Shown: positions 48,468 to 60,262, counted from the first letter of the stretch. The stretch is DNA of 64,000 nt from Chlorokybus atmophyticus (GCA_009103225.1 RHPI01000638.1:301241-365240); one strand, 5' to 3'. Notes: generated by a model from the letters alone, not told the origin. Numbers and translations: made by a program.

Positions 48468-50340
48468 GTGGCGCATCCTGTGCCCATGGCTCAAAAACTG
48501 TGTGACGAGTCCTCGAATGAGGGTGGCGGGGAAAGTGCACCCATTACCACCTTGTCTGCCCCCATCGCCTTCCCTGCTGCATGCCGCCCACGGTTTGTTG
48601 AGGTAAATCGTTGTCTTTTATGGTTGTGCCTTGGTAACAATGCGTTGGGCACATGCATAAGCTTGCATTCCTCCGTTGCAACATTGGGAGCCATTTTATC
48701 CTGGATTCTATGCAGCCCCCCTTGCTGCATGCACAAGTGGTCTTACCTGCCGCACCTGCTCCCCTTGCAGCTGAAGCGCATCCACCTTCCGCGGTATTAG
48801 ACTTTCATGCACTGCCCCCTTCTCCACAAGCAGCACCGGTGATTGCGGGGCAACAATCCTTCTTGCAGTAACCGGCCAGATCACAGCATAATGCAACAAT
48901 CGATGTGGCTTCTGCACCTACCTGACCCCACCCGCTGTAATTTGTTAAAGTCAGCAGTCTGCCCCAAGCTCTAGTACTTAATCAGTCACTGTAACTCTTG
49001 CCAGATGGACACAGCATTTGAGTGCTGTATGCGCATGCAGCAGGGGTCATCACCTGCCTGCAAGTCATCAGAGGAGCTGGCCGCAACCCGCGTACAGCCA
49101 TCAGTCATGCTGAGTGGCCAGCTCGCCTCGTGGGACCACTTCATTACACCAACGGATGGTAACTGCTTCTACCATTGTGTGTTTTGCGTCAGGCCATCCA
49201 TAGCGCAAAGTGTCTTAGATGACCACAAGCACCCCAGCTCGAGCAAATTTTGAACTATGTTGGACATCATGGACGACGACGGCAGGGGGGACCCTTTCCT
49301 CGAAATCATCGCCTAAGCTTATGATGCAGGCGTGGTGAGCGGAATACTAGATTCTGCATAGCCACTGATGCCGTAGGAGAGATGGCGCAGCATTATGACA
49401 AACTGCCTGCGACCATGTTGGCTGATGTTAATTGCAACATTAATATAGCCATGACCAAGGTGCGACATAATGTGCGGAAAAAGAATTTTTACGTAGAGCA
49501 CCTGCAGATGACCATGTTTGTTAAGAATCTGGGCTTGTTGATTGGCTGCGTGACCGTTCAGCGCGAGCATGGGGAGTGGGTGCCACGGCCCGGCAGCGCA
49601 GTTTAGGTTGGCAATAAAGAAGTCCCAGCTCAGTCCGTGTGGTGGGCAACACTGCTCCTGATGAGCTAGAAGCACACTTTTTGCTCCTCAAGCCTGCAAG
49701 CACCGAACAATGGTCGTGGCCTATGCAATAAGTGCCACTAGAGGCAATAGACCCGATCGAAGAGTGGCGGAATGGCGTTGCCAATCCCCCGCTACCACCA
49801 GCTGCTCCCCAAGGTGCTGTGCCAACGCCTTAGGCCTCGCCTTCGTGAGCTAGGCAAGAAGTAGCCGACTGTTTTGCACATCCTATCTCCCCTCAACCAC
49901 AGCCACATGCTCGCAACAATAGTTCCGCACCCTCCCTTCCTGCCGCAGAGACTCACTTGCCACCGCACTTTGACCATCTGAAGGCATCCCCATCAAGAAG
50001 CAGCGGTAGCTCGCCCTTTCCCTCCAAGCTTGCCACATTGATCTCAGCCTGTTTCGTTGGTAAAGAGATCGACCGAGGTGTCCTAAAATTTGCGCTGCAA
50101 GACAAAGGCTGCATGCTCGAACTCATGGGGCAACATGAGGTCATGAAGGAACGGGAGGCAACCAACAAGTGCAAGGCTGTGGAGCAAGAAAACAACGCCT
50201 TATCTCCTCTGGTAGACGGATTTATGAAAAGCGCCTGCCAAGATGTGCAGGCCGACCACAAAAAAAAGACGAAGGTTGTTGGAGCAAAGGACGCTGGCAG
50301 GACCAAAAGCAAAGGTGATGCATCATTACAATGTAGTTAG
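48468..50340 (+). pseudogene. OTU-protease-like gene, decayed
   Basis: OTU proteins are cysteine proteases that remove ubiquitin. Plus-strand pieces in order: an N-terminal stretch from ATG 48468 with a possible GT donor at 48602; an Ala/Pro-rich stretch near 48765-48870; 49005-49190, containing WDHFITPTDGNCFYHCVF with the Asp and catalytic Cys of an OTU core; 49480-49600, reading FYVEHLQMTMFVKNLGLLIG like the last helix and strand of the domain; and 49957-50340, a charged coiled-coil-like C-terminus (EVMKEREATNKCKAVEQENN). Between the two OTU halves all frames have stops and at least one shift, and the catalytic His region is not visible. Domain call moderate; broken state clear. Confidence 0.5.
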
Positions 50341-52026
50341 AAGAAGCACAGCGCCTAGAAGCCACATCGGGGCTGATTGTGTGTCTTGAGTAGGCACAAG
50401 CGGGTTTACAGCGGCATGTGGCTGCTCAGCATCTTTTAAGGAGATAGCCGGTGCGGCATGAGCTGCCTAAGCTCAAACCCCCGACGCGTAGATGTTTTTA
50501 GGGGCTAACTCGTAGTGCAAATGAGTTGATCGCCCTCCAATACGCCTAAAACCCGCTGCATCACCGCATGAGGCATGCCTCGAGGTGGGTGACAAAAGTA
50601 TGCAATGATTGGGAGCAAACGCGGAGAACGGCCGAAACAGACCTCTGGGGATTGGCTGCTGTTTGAACTCCAACACGACATCCGTAATACATTGTTGCCC
50701 CTCGCCGTCCTCGACATGGTGGCGTCGTAGCTGCCGCAGTAACCCGGCAATGCGCAAGAGCTATCCGCGGAGCAGAACTTTTACCTGCTGCAACACATGT
50801 ACCTGTTAATGTTGACAGATGCGAGTCGAGATATGTGCCACTACCTGAGCAAATATACTGGGTGGCAAGTAAAACCATTCGAGCTGTACTTGGCATGCTT
50901 TGGCTGGCAGTGGCTGTATGTTATTTGGCACGTCGAGCTGAGACTTTGGAAGCTCGACGAAAATGACGATGCGGGGGAGTACACGAGTGACGACAGCCAT
51001 GTCGAGGGCCTGGATGAACGCATGCTGAACGAGACCACACCAGCAAGTGGTGTATAGCGGCGGACGGGCGTCAGTGCGTGAGTTTTTCCAGTGCAGTGCA
51101 TTGCGTGTGCGAACTGTGCTTGCGCTCATGCTTCAAGTGGCGAGGAGAACCCGTGCGCTTCTTCACATGGACAACATCGGGACATGTGGTTGTGTGGACA
51201 GGTGGTGGATACGGTGGAGGTAATTCGGCAGAGTGGACAGCAATGTATCACTGCATGTTACGTTATGCATATGCTTATGTCATGCATGTTGAAGCTGTTG
51301 TCACATTCAAAGCAGTCTTCCACGGTGTAACGATGCTCATGCCGATTATACACCCCACCAGACCTTCCACCCTGGTGAACGAGCTAGAATGCAACTGAGC
51401 ACATCAATGGCGCTACCACACGTGCACCTACTCGCAATTAATCAACAACAGTATTCGCACCGTGGGGTTGAACACCTTGAGGGCAATGTAGGCGCCTCAA
51501 AACTTGCGGGGGAAGTCAGGTCCGTGCAAGAGCTGTAGCAAGAGCAAACCCACGCGTGCACACGCACCGCGGATGCAACTACACACGCACGCACACACCG
51601 TCCACAACACATGGAACAACTCAATTTCCAGTTGGTCCAACCTCCCTAGTAGCAGTATACTGGTTACTTATATATCTCAGAGGCTTTTAATCTTGTAGAA
51701 GTCAACTAAGTTGACTACACCGCTAATACATGCTTACACGTCTCTTAGCTGTATGAAACTGCGTCGGCGCATAGAAACTGTCAGCGATGGTCAAATGTTA
51801 GCGCATAACGCTCGCGTGACCTGTGGAACGCGCCCTTTATGTAAGCATAACCCGAAGACTCGGGGCTTCATACAAGCATATCGCGGCAGGTTTGTCAAGT
51901 AGGCCGTTTTGGGGGTAAAAGGGTTAAATATCTAGCTCAGAAGTAAGTATAACACCAGCTTTGCTACACACGGTGTGGGCGTGACTTCCGTCACTTCCAC
52001 CCCCTGGCCGCTGTAGAGGAGGCAAA
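50341..52026. other. Mostly unannotated; one coding-like ORF at 50797-51057
   Basis: The plus frame ending TAG 51057 (containing MCHYLSKYTGWQVKPFELYL and an acidic tail) looks protein-like and remains open upstream to about 50770, but no domain is recognised. From 51060 to 52026 nothing is supported. Confidence 0.3.
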
Positions 52027-53180
52027 CCATCGACCATTAAACAACGCACTGCATCGGCTGCGGAACGCAGTTAAGTTGAGATGCGAGCAGCTGATCGGTG
52101 TGAGTGTCATAATGTATTGGCCGCTGGATGGGGAATGGTATGCCGGCGTTGTAAAATCACTCAAGCAAGCGTCAGGTTAGCATTGCTTCTTGGCGTGCGA
52201 GATGGAGGACGCATTATATGCATAGTGAAATGGAAAGTGGCTTTGACGGGCAGCACTGTATAGTATTCCGTGACGGTGATCGATTACAAACCATCAAATT
52301 CAAAGGGCACAACGTATTTGCGTACACATCAGTTGACAGGGCGCGCCAGATGGGAGCATGTTAGTCGCAAAGTAAGCCCGAACGATATTATTGTTGGTCC
52401 CTGGCCAACACCACGACCAGTTTTGACCACATACATGCCATCCAACAAGCTTGGACGCACACGCAAACCAAGGGCACTCGACCTATTCTGCGGCGGTGGC
52501 GGTGCCAGTGTCAACCTATACCACGCAGACTTTGACGTGATCGGGATGGACATAAGTCCCTCCTCTGAGTCCCCGCTGCCCTTCATGCACCGCAATGTAT
52601 GCACCCTGAGTGCCGGAGAACTAAGCGAGTACGCTCATATGGGCCAGTCCACCATGCCAGGCCTATTCAGGTGCTATTTCGGCACCTCAACGGGCGGCAC
52701 ATCTTGAAGACACCAGGATATGCTACCGCTCGTCCGACATGTGCTGCTTGCAAGCCAGGTTAAATTTGTGATTACAAATGTGCCATGAGCAACTTCCTCG
52801 CTTAGACTCAATCTGTCCATTTGCGGCACGATGTTTGGCCTATCAACCTTCCGACACTGTCTGTTTGAACACAGCCAGTGGTAACTACCCCACCAGCACG
52901 ATGCTCGGACGCGGGCAAGGCGGTTGGACTGCTATAACCACCTGTCCGCTAGCGCAAAGAAGACAATCGTGACATCACATGCGCCACAGCAAATGTACCC
53001 GCTCTATGGCTTTTCAAGCATTAGGGGCGGTATTGCTGCATGGCAAACAGCTCTGGGAGTGCCATGAATGAGCTCGGCCGTTACCATAGGGAATGCAGTT
53101 CCTCCCGCAATGGCGGAGTGCATAGGGCGTCTTATGCTTGAAACAATGGATATGTGCTGTGAATATCCTCCTGTGTCATG
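52027..53180 (+). pseudogene. Tudor-like module plus cytosine-C5 DNA methyltransferase, broken frames
   Basis: C5 methyltransferases add a methyl group to cytosine in DNA. Order on the plus strand: a Tudor-like piece (52085-52160, EQLIGVSVIMYWPLDGEWYA; second half GQHCIVFRDGD near 52245-52280 in another frame); then motif I ALDLFCGGGGASV (52474-52512) with VIGMDISP; motif IV LIWASPPCQAYS with the catalytic Cys codon at 52655-52657; a motif VI-like KFVITNVP (52762-52785); CGTMFGL and RHCLFE (52825-52870); and the C-terminal IGNAVPPAMAECIGRL (53087-53134). Motif IV is one frame off from motifs I and VI, implying two compensating shifts. Stops TGA 52786, TAA 52882 and TGA 53065 interrupt the frame. 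The compact architecture, with little target-recognition sequence, resembles phage or viral enzymes more than plant MET1 or CMT. Introns might explain part of the frame changes. No longer an intact single-exon gene. Confidence 0.7.
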
Positions 53181-53665
53181 AAACTATGAGTTTTGAGTGT
53201 GGTGCATTGTATTGAGGTTTAATGCCACACAATTGACTTATTGTTGAACGTTGCATTCAACATTCGATTGTGGTGACAGTTGAGCAGTGACAGCTGCTCG
53301 GTATTGTACACGTCCGCATACAAAAGTCTTAGCACGATTAGCAATGTCTAATTGACTGATATGCTCCAAACTCAGAGTAGTGAGACAAGTCCATGTGTCA
53401 CATGGCAGTGCAGTGAACGTCACCTTATTTGCCCTTGTATACACAGGCGATGTCCTTGTCCAACATGGGGAGCAGCTACACAATGCCTTTTATTTGCTGC
53501 AGAGTCACGACATCGAGATGTGGAGCCTCGACGCTTTCCCAATTACAGAGTGATGCACTTTGTATCGCTCGTCTTATCCAGCTGTGTGTATTAGCGGACA
53601 AACATAACCTCCTTCCACACGCGCTCCCCGCTGCCACCCCACGCCACCACGCGTAGAAACAGTGC

Positions 53666-55706
53666 TTAAGCCCACCACGTCACGTTCACACCGTCCTCAT
53701 CACCTTTCAACTCAAGTGTAGAGAACCAAGGCCGCCCATAAAGTAACCCAGTTGCGCGCGTCATGCTGACTCCTGATGTCATGTACACCGCTGCGCCTTC
53801 GTTCACCATGCGAACAACACTCCATCCGTTGGCTGACTCCAATTGTTCCCCCCTCAACCAGCTGTCCAGAGTGGCAGGCAGCTTGTCGGCAAATGGAGTC
53901 TTCAGGGTGACTTGGCGGCTACACGCAGCACCTCTCCAATACGGGCTAGACTCCCTCATTATCAGCACATCCATCTGTAGCAACTTGTCCGTCTTCTCCA
54001 TTACATCACAGCATTGCTGCCGCACCTGCGCCATGACTGAGCGCATCTCGGGATCTACGACCATGCCATCCTCTCTAATATATTCCGCACAGCTCCATGC
54101 CTTCAGGATGCGCGCCTGGTAGTCCCAGTTGTTGCCACCACGCGCCCATTGTTTGATATTTGGAGCGTGCGTCTGCTCCATGCAATTGGCGCTGAACCAA
54201 TCTGGGTGTCCACTGCTGGCAACTGCCGACCCAAAGTAAGTGAGCTAATGCATCTTCTCGATTTTTCAACTGAACTTTTGTGCTAGATATGACGACAGTA
54301 GCGGCAACACTGCAGCTGTAAGGGCAGCCAGCTCATTGTCGGCTGTGGTCAGGGTCTCTCTTGTGTGATTATGGGCCTTGAGCAACTTCTTGTTCCACCG
54401 GGCAAGCGATGCAGCAGCAATGGTGAAGAAATCGTTGCCCTCACTGTCGAACAGCACACCATCTGCAAGGACCGGCAGCAGCTGCAGCACCGCACCTTTC
54501 TTCACCACTTGAAAGGAGTGGTTGGACAGGGAGAAAATCACTGTGCTTGTGGGAGCCTTGAAGTGCGAAACCCGTAGTGTCGCCTTGCATTCAGCCTGTG
54601 CACATCTGCTTGTGAGCACGTGTTGTTGGCTTTTATTTCAACACAAATGCAACACCAAAGACGTGCCTGGCCTGCAGAATCTGTCTCGTGAATGGACGCA
54701 TGCGTTCCTTCGTAGTGTCGTACACAGCAGCAAGCAAATGGTCGATGATGCCTCCCAGCACATGCATTGCGTCAGGGGCAAGGCGAGAGTAGCAATCAGC
54801 TCTCAGCACCCGCGATTGTTGCCAACCCCATAATGCATTCTGTTGCCAAACCTCATTGCCTAATTACGCGGAAAGCCATTCATCTTCACAAATGCCGGTA
54901 ACTTGACCATTATCTTCTTGCATGCATGTAGTGCTGCTACTTGAAAGTCTTGGCTGTCTGGCGTGCAATACCGCTATGCAGGTACGCCCGCAGCTGTTGT
55001 ATTAATGGTATGCAAAAAGCCTCGGGTTTCAGTTTCGCCAAGTAGGACGCTTCCCCCACCTCTCTTCGCAAATCCACCTCAACATCCTTCCACCAATCGC
55101 CCGTGGAAGGATGGCCAAAGCTATGCTCGTCACCATTGTATTAAATATTGAAGCCATTAGCGGCATGTGGATTGCCATACAACCGCGCGAGCCATGCCTG
55201 CTCCGACCAATCAATAACAGCCATGCTGGCCTCATATTGGAGAGTGCATGTCACAGCCCTTGGCCGGCATATATGTGACGCTGATGTCCTGATCCTCAGG
55301 GTCTCCAGGGTTGCGCAGGTCAGCCGTCACGTAGTTCTGATACGGCAGCACACTCGCATGTGCATATGTGACATAGCTCTAATGGTTGAAGCACATGCAC
55401 CGCACACCATAAACACATCTCAGACTGAGAGAATGCAATTGTGGTCCGGAGGTAGCTGAAGACATGCACACCAATCTCCCACTGGAGCTCCTCCATTAGA
55501 AAATGTGCATTTTGGATGCACGTGATGATCTGCCCCATGTCGAAGGCCGACAGGCCTTGGCCGTTGTTGCCCTGCACGAATGCCACTGGAAGAGCATGCT
55601 CCAAGCCATACCACTTGGATTTTGACGCGTGCGAAGAGACGCCTCTTCCATGTTGGCATGCCACATGTTTTTCAAGCACAAGCACACATCGAAAGCCCTC
55701 GTTCAC
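53666..55706 (-). pseudogene. Probable DNA-transposon transposase relic (CACTA-like, tentative)
   Basis: Successive minus-strand pieces look like one decayed gene: 55320-55706 (WYGLEHALPVAFVQGNNGQG, MGQIITCIQNAHFLM), about 55020-55240 (VIDWSEQAWLARLYGNPHAA, then GHPSTGDWWKDVEV after an in-frame stop), about 54625-54800 (APDAMHVLGGIIDHLLAAVY), 54266-54619 (a Leu-rich helical region) and 53666-54269 (WFSANCMEQTHAPNIKQW, LLYGRPWFSTLELKGDEDG). A D-x-MH-x-L-G motif followed by helical segments and a C-terminal YGR-F-x-L-E stretch recalls EnSpm/CACTA-type transposases, but I cannot place a DDE triad. Stops and frame changes separate the pieces; some may be introns. Confidence 0.45.
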
Positions 55707-56222
55707 TTTCTCCTCCTGTTGCTGCTGTGCGTGTGTCTCCTGGAGGGGTCATTCAGCATCAAGCATGTGCGCATCCTTGATGAAACTCTCCAATTCAACA
55801 TGACCCGCATTGAACTATATTAGACGCTGGCCGACATACAGCTTGAGTTGCTTGCACACCCTGCTGCTAACAATGTGCATGTAGACCGAGCTGCGTGTGA
55901 CAAAGCTCATGTGGCAATACGCACAAAAGACTCCCATAGCTCACTACTGATGTCGACACAGGTGTCACCAATGTCACCTGCATCATCATATTCAGCAACA
56001 CGCACAGCCACCGCCACCACCGCCGCTACCTTTGCATGCCAGAGGCGGGAAGCTTGACCGCTATTCACTGTGGTGACGGCTCCGTCATACTAATACTATG
56101 GTACGATCGAGCCATTGCACGTCCAGGGTGGGGTGATTTTGCATTGATATCCTGATTGAACCGTTTCAATGATACGAAGATGCCTTTGCCAAAAGGTACC
56201 ATTGATATGGTATCTTTGTAGG

Positions 56223-56230
56223 ATGGCAAT
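56223..56230. repeat. 8-bp target-site duplication, left
   Basis: ATGGCAAT directly left of the hAT terminus; identical copy at 59444-59451. Confidence 0.9.
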
Positions 56231-56468
56231 CATGGTCACATGGTACACAGTACGCGTTTAGTACGTGAGCGGTGGTGTACGCGTACATACATGTACCCAT
56301 TTATGCCAGTACGTGGCAGTACGCTACAGTGGCAGTTTTGTCGTGTTGCTTCACGAGCATCAAGCATGCTACTTGCGTACATGTGCACAACAGTAAACAA
56401 TGAGCAGAGAACACTATGTTACAGCGAAGCATGTGTGCAGACATAGCCCATCACATGTGTCTGCCTAG

Positions 56469-58987
56469 TTACACCGAGTAATCATTAGACTCGCCCCCCT
56501 CATCATCATTACTAAACAACACGTCCACATCAGAGTCTGCCTCCCACTCAACAAACTCCTGCACATAATGTGGGTTGTGGATCTTCTTCAGCTGCCTCAA
56601 GTTGGTGAAGACAAACACCAACTTCTCTGCCCTGCGTGCTTGCAGCCGATTCCTTCTCTTTGAGTGGATGAAGTCGTACGTGCTCCAGGATCTCTCACAG
56701 CTACAAGCTGATGATGGTTGAGCCAACACGCGCATCGCTAGCTGCTGCAACTCGGGTACACTACCACCATACATGTGCCACCAAGCATGCGCGGGCATTG
56801 TGAGAGCCGCTCGTTGCACTGCCTCTTTGCCGAACAGCCCCATCTTACTTCGGTACATGTGTAGCTGTTGCAACGCCAAGTCAACCTTGTCATGGGACTG
56901 CAGGACCCTCTCCACCATCGTTGCAAAGCCTTCCATAACTTCCTCATTGGTGTGCTGCTCATGACCCCAATATTCGGGATCCAGCACATAGCCTGCTGCA
57001 TGCATGTCACTATGCAGCATGATCCACCTGTCCCTCCAACAGGCGCGCACATCAAGTCGTTGTTGTTCAGTCATGCCCTTCAGATGCTTGAGCTGGTCGC
57101 CAACACGAAACATCTTGGCGTACACTTTGCCTATGGTGGGCAAGTTCCCATCAACCAAACGCAGCAGATCCACGATGGGGGCCGACACCGCATTCACTAA
57201 TGCCACTTGTGACCAGAAATCTGGTGCCAAGATCAACGCTCTGACTGCAGCAGCTTCTTGCTTATGCACACCCTTGTCGGCCCAAGCCTTCCAGTCCCTG
57301 CTCACCACCACCTCGTCGAGAGCGTCTTTGACCTCGACTAGCCTTGCAAGAGTTATGAATGACGTTGCGAAGCGAGTATCTCCTGCACAACAAGTAGCTA
57401 TGAGCAAACAAGCACGCGCATGACATGAGCATGCATGCATGCGCGGGCAATCAGCTGCAATTTCACATGGTTGCTGTCTACCATTAATCTTGCGCTTGTA
57501 CTAAGTTGATCTCTAACTACACACATGCACGCATGCTATTTCACCTGGCTTGAGCAGCTCTAGCTTGGCTTTGGAGCGGAAGATGGCCAAGGAACGATGG
57601 TGGTTGGTAATGAACTTCACTATGCGTTTGCCATCAGCCACCACGCTTTTAACCCACTCCAACTTGCCTATATCCTCAAGCAATAAGTCCAAGCAATGCG
57701 CGGTGCACGGCGTCCATGTGATGTGCGGGTATTCGCTAGTGATCAGACGTGCAGCAGCTACGCACACGCTTGCATTGTCCATGACAACTTGTATCACATT
57801 CGCGGACCCCACCTGCAAGTTACACACATAAGTACTTGTGTTGTGTGCGTGTATGAGCATGCGTGTGTGATGCATGTGCTCACAAAGTGCTGCCAGTCAG
57901 TGCGTGCATGTGTCACACGCATAAGTACTTGTGTTGTGTGCGAGCATGAGCATGCGCGTGTAATGCATGTGCTCACAAAGTGCTGCCAGTCAGTGCATGC
58001 ATGTGTCACACGCATGCGTACTTGTGTCGGGTGCGAGCATGAGCATGCGCGTGTGATGCATGTGCTCATAAAGTGCTGCCAGTCAGTGCTTGCATGTGTT
58101 ACTTAGCATGGTTGTGTACACAATCTATAATGGCAATGAACGAGTGCACCACTTACTTCATCAATGGTGGAGATCAGCTGCTCGGATACATACTCCGCCG
58201 TCTTCTCCTTCCCTTCCGTGTTGATTGCTTGAAGAAAAACTTCTCCTTTAGGACTCACCATGAGCACATTCAACAATGGACGGTTGGACGTGTCCGACCA
58301 TCCATCGCTAGCAATTGTGCATGAGGTTTCTCGTGTTGAGTCCTTGATGACTGCAAGTTCGCCATTCACCCTAGCATACTCCTTTTCCAACAAGGTTGTG
58401 CGAAGCGCCTCGGATGAGGGAGGGGTATATGAAGCGCCAAACTTGCCAACCGCTTTCATTGCTGCGATAAAGTAAGGGGACCTTGCCACGTTGAAGGGGA
58501 TGCCATTGCTGAAGAAAAACCGAGCAATGGCTTCATCCACATGCGCTTTATCCCCACGCTTGAAAGTTGCATCAAGAGTTTGTTGTTGACTAGAAGGAAC
58601 GGTGGCGCTTGAATCTATAGCACAATGTGATTGATTTGATGCGTGATGAGCAGCACCACTGCTTGCCAAGCTTCAATGCATGCACGCATGCATTCAAGTA
58701 CCTGCACCAGCATCCCCAATGGCGGATGTGAGTTGATCTAGCAAGTCCAACCTCCTCCTCTTCTCACCCTCTTTCTCCTTGTCTTTCTTGGCTTGTGTAA
58801 GTTGCAAGACGATCTCCTCGGGAGGGGTTGTGCACTTGGTGACTCCACGTTCACCACTCAGATGGGCACCAATACGTGAAACACTTCCTGTCCACTCGTG
58901 CTCGCAATAAACACACCTCACACGAAAGTTGCCATGAGGCTTTCTCTCTATTATGTCGACGTGCTTCCACAGCGCACTTTGCGTCAT
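56469..58987 (-). CDS. hAT family transposase (BED finger, DUF659, hAT dimerisation domain)
   Basis: Cut-and-paste transposase of the element at 56231-59443. Exons on the minus strand: 58702-58987 (ATG; BED-type zinc finger with WKHV, CVYC and AHLSGERGVTKC), about 58157-58680, 57545-57812 and 56469-57382 (TAA). The second exon carries ASDGWSD and the following RNase H-like strands of DUF659, with the first catalytic Asp. The third has VVMDNASVC and WTPCTAHCLDLLLEDI with the second Asp and the CxxH motif. The fourth ends with SACSCERSWSTYDFIHSKRR, the conserved Glu and dimerisation region. About 660 residues, normal for the family. Junctions 2-3 and 3-4 keep phase with good GT-AG sites. The junction between exons 1 and 2 does not fit by one base at the sites I see, so that acceptor is unresolved. 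No internal stops in the domains. Confidence 0.88.
57820..58105. repeat. 93-bp tandem repeat, three units, in a transposase intron
   Basis: The CTTGTGTTGTGTGCG landmark recurs at 57835, 57928 and 58021. The array lies wholly in the intron between 57812 and 58157 and has only a few substitutions between units. Confidence 0.9.
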
Positions 58988-59451
58988 TCTAACATAAACA
59001 AACACTATTATGAACACATGCAAATCACATATAGCACGTTGATGGTATGACTTGCAGGCTGCATGATGTATGATGGGCGCATAGCCAAGCATGCAGGCAA
59101 CCAGTGCATACCCACGCACACACCTTGTAGCTAATGGCTATCAGGCGCAGCTACAGTAGCTTGAGAGATAAAGCTTGCAGCTAAAGGAGCGCCGTTCCCA
59201 CCTGCCTGCCGCCGCTAACGCCGCCGCTGCCGCCAACTATGTTGCCTGCACCGCCGCCTAGTTACACTAGACTGACCAGTTACGGTTGAGATACAGTGCT
59301 AAGCTGTATCTCAGCGTAACTGGAGCGTAACCCAGTTACACTGGCGTACAGACTGCGTACAGACTGCGTATTAGGTACGCGGGGTCTCTGTACGCGTCCA
59401 AACGCGTACTATTGGTCTAAAAGTCGCGTACCTTGTGACCATGATGGCAAT

Positions 59452-60262
59452 GGCAATTCGTACCATCAAAAAGTGCTTGCAATGCCAGTCCCTGCGCATA
59501 AAAACACCGGTAATGGCTCCGCCAAGCTATGCCCTTACAGGGCGATGATGCCGAGGGTATGTGGCGTTTGGTGGATCGTTGGCGGCACTGCCAGGAGCGT
59601 AGTGGGCGTTATAGTCAAGGTCCGGGATGAAGCCCATGTTCGCACAGCGTAGTGGGTGTTGTAGTCGAGGTCCGGGATGAAGCCCATGTTCGCACAGGGC
59701 GGGCAAGGTGCCGGTGGGGTGTCCTGGGTGTAAAATCCCACCATGCCTACCAAGGGCACAGCCAATGACAACAGTAATTTGGGTAATATCTTACAGGGCT
59801 CCCCCTCAGAGTGGGCAAAGGCACACCACAATACCGCCTCTTAAAACATCCAACCCACTAGCAGCTGCGACTACGGCGACCTGATTAAAGGGACCAAACA
59901 AAACTGGCATAACCAAGGTGGGTTACAATGCACTGTCAATGTCACATGCTAGGGTTCTTTATCTTGCACATGCACAGCCTCAAGAGTCTTGCACATGACA
60001 TACACTGTCAATACAACATGCACACCCTCATGCATAGCCTCCAGTGTCATATACATGAACGGCATGACCAATCTTGCAAATGCACAGCCTATTTTTACTT
60101 GCGGGAGCTCACAAATGGCAAAAGAGAAGCTGCGTAGTAGCACGAGTTATTCATGACCTAGATTAATGTTTGCAGCGGCAATTAAGCAGTATGCTTGCAG
60201 ATTGCCATGTTGGTCAGGGAGAACCAAGCCTCTGAGAGCAGCGCGGCAGGCTGACTGTCTGC
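59452..60262. other. Unannotated, with a 50-bp tandem duplication at 59597-59696
   Basis: GCGTAGTGGGCG...GTTCGCACA is repeated with period 50 (59597 and 59647). On the minus strand the region reads like a protein end (hydrophobic LLLSLAVPLVGMVGFYTQ near 59740-59790, then NMGFIPDLDYN twice); the 50-bp duplication would shift that frame. No domain recognised. Confidence 0.5.

Larger units (their letters stand above)
56231..59443 (-). mobile_element. Complete hAT transposon, 3213 bp, probably autonomous
   Basis: Left end CATGGTCACATGGTAC and right end its inverse with one mismatch (CATGGTCACAAGGTAC read inward). An 8-bp ATGGCAAT duplication lies on each side, the length diagnostic for hAT. Multiple GTACGC/GCGTAC motifs lie within 130 bp of each end (56250-56340 and 59345-59435), as expected for subterminal transposase-binding sites. 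The only gene inside is the hAT transposase on the minus strand. The matching flanks mean little decay since insertion. Confidence 0.92.

Noticed and set aside
52027-53180. Intact host DNA methyltransferase gene
   Set aside because: Motifs occur in shifted frames with three stops. Introns could explain only some of this, and no clean splice sites were found at the shifts.
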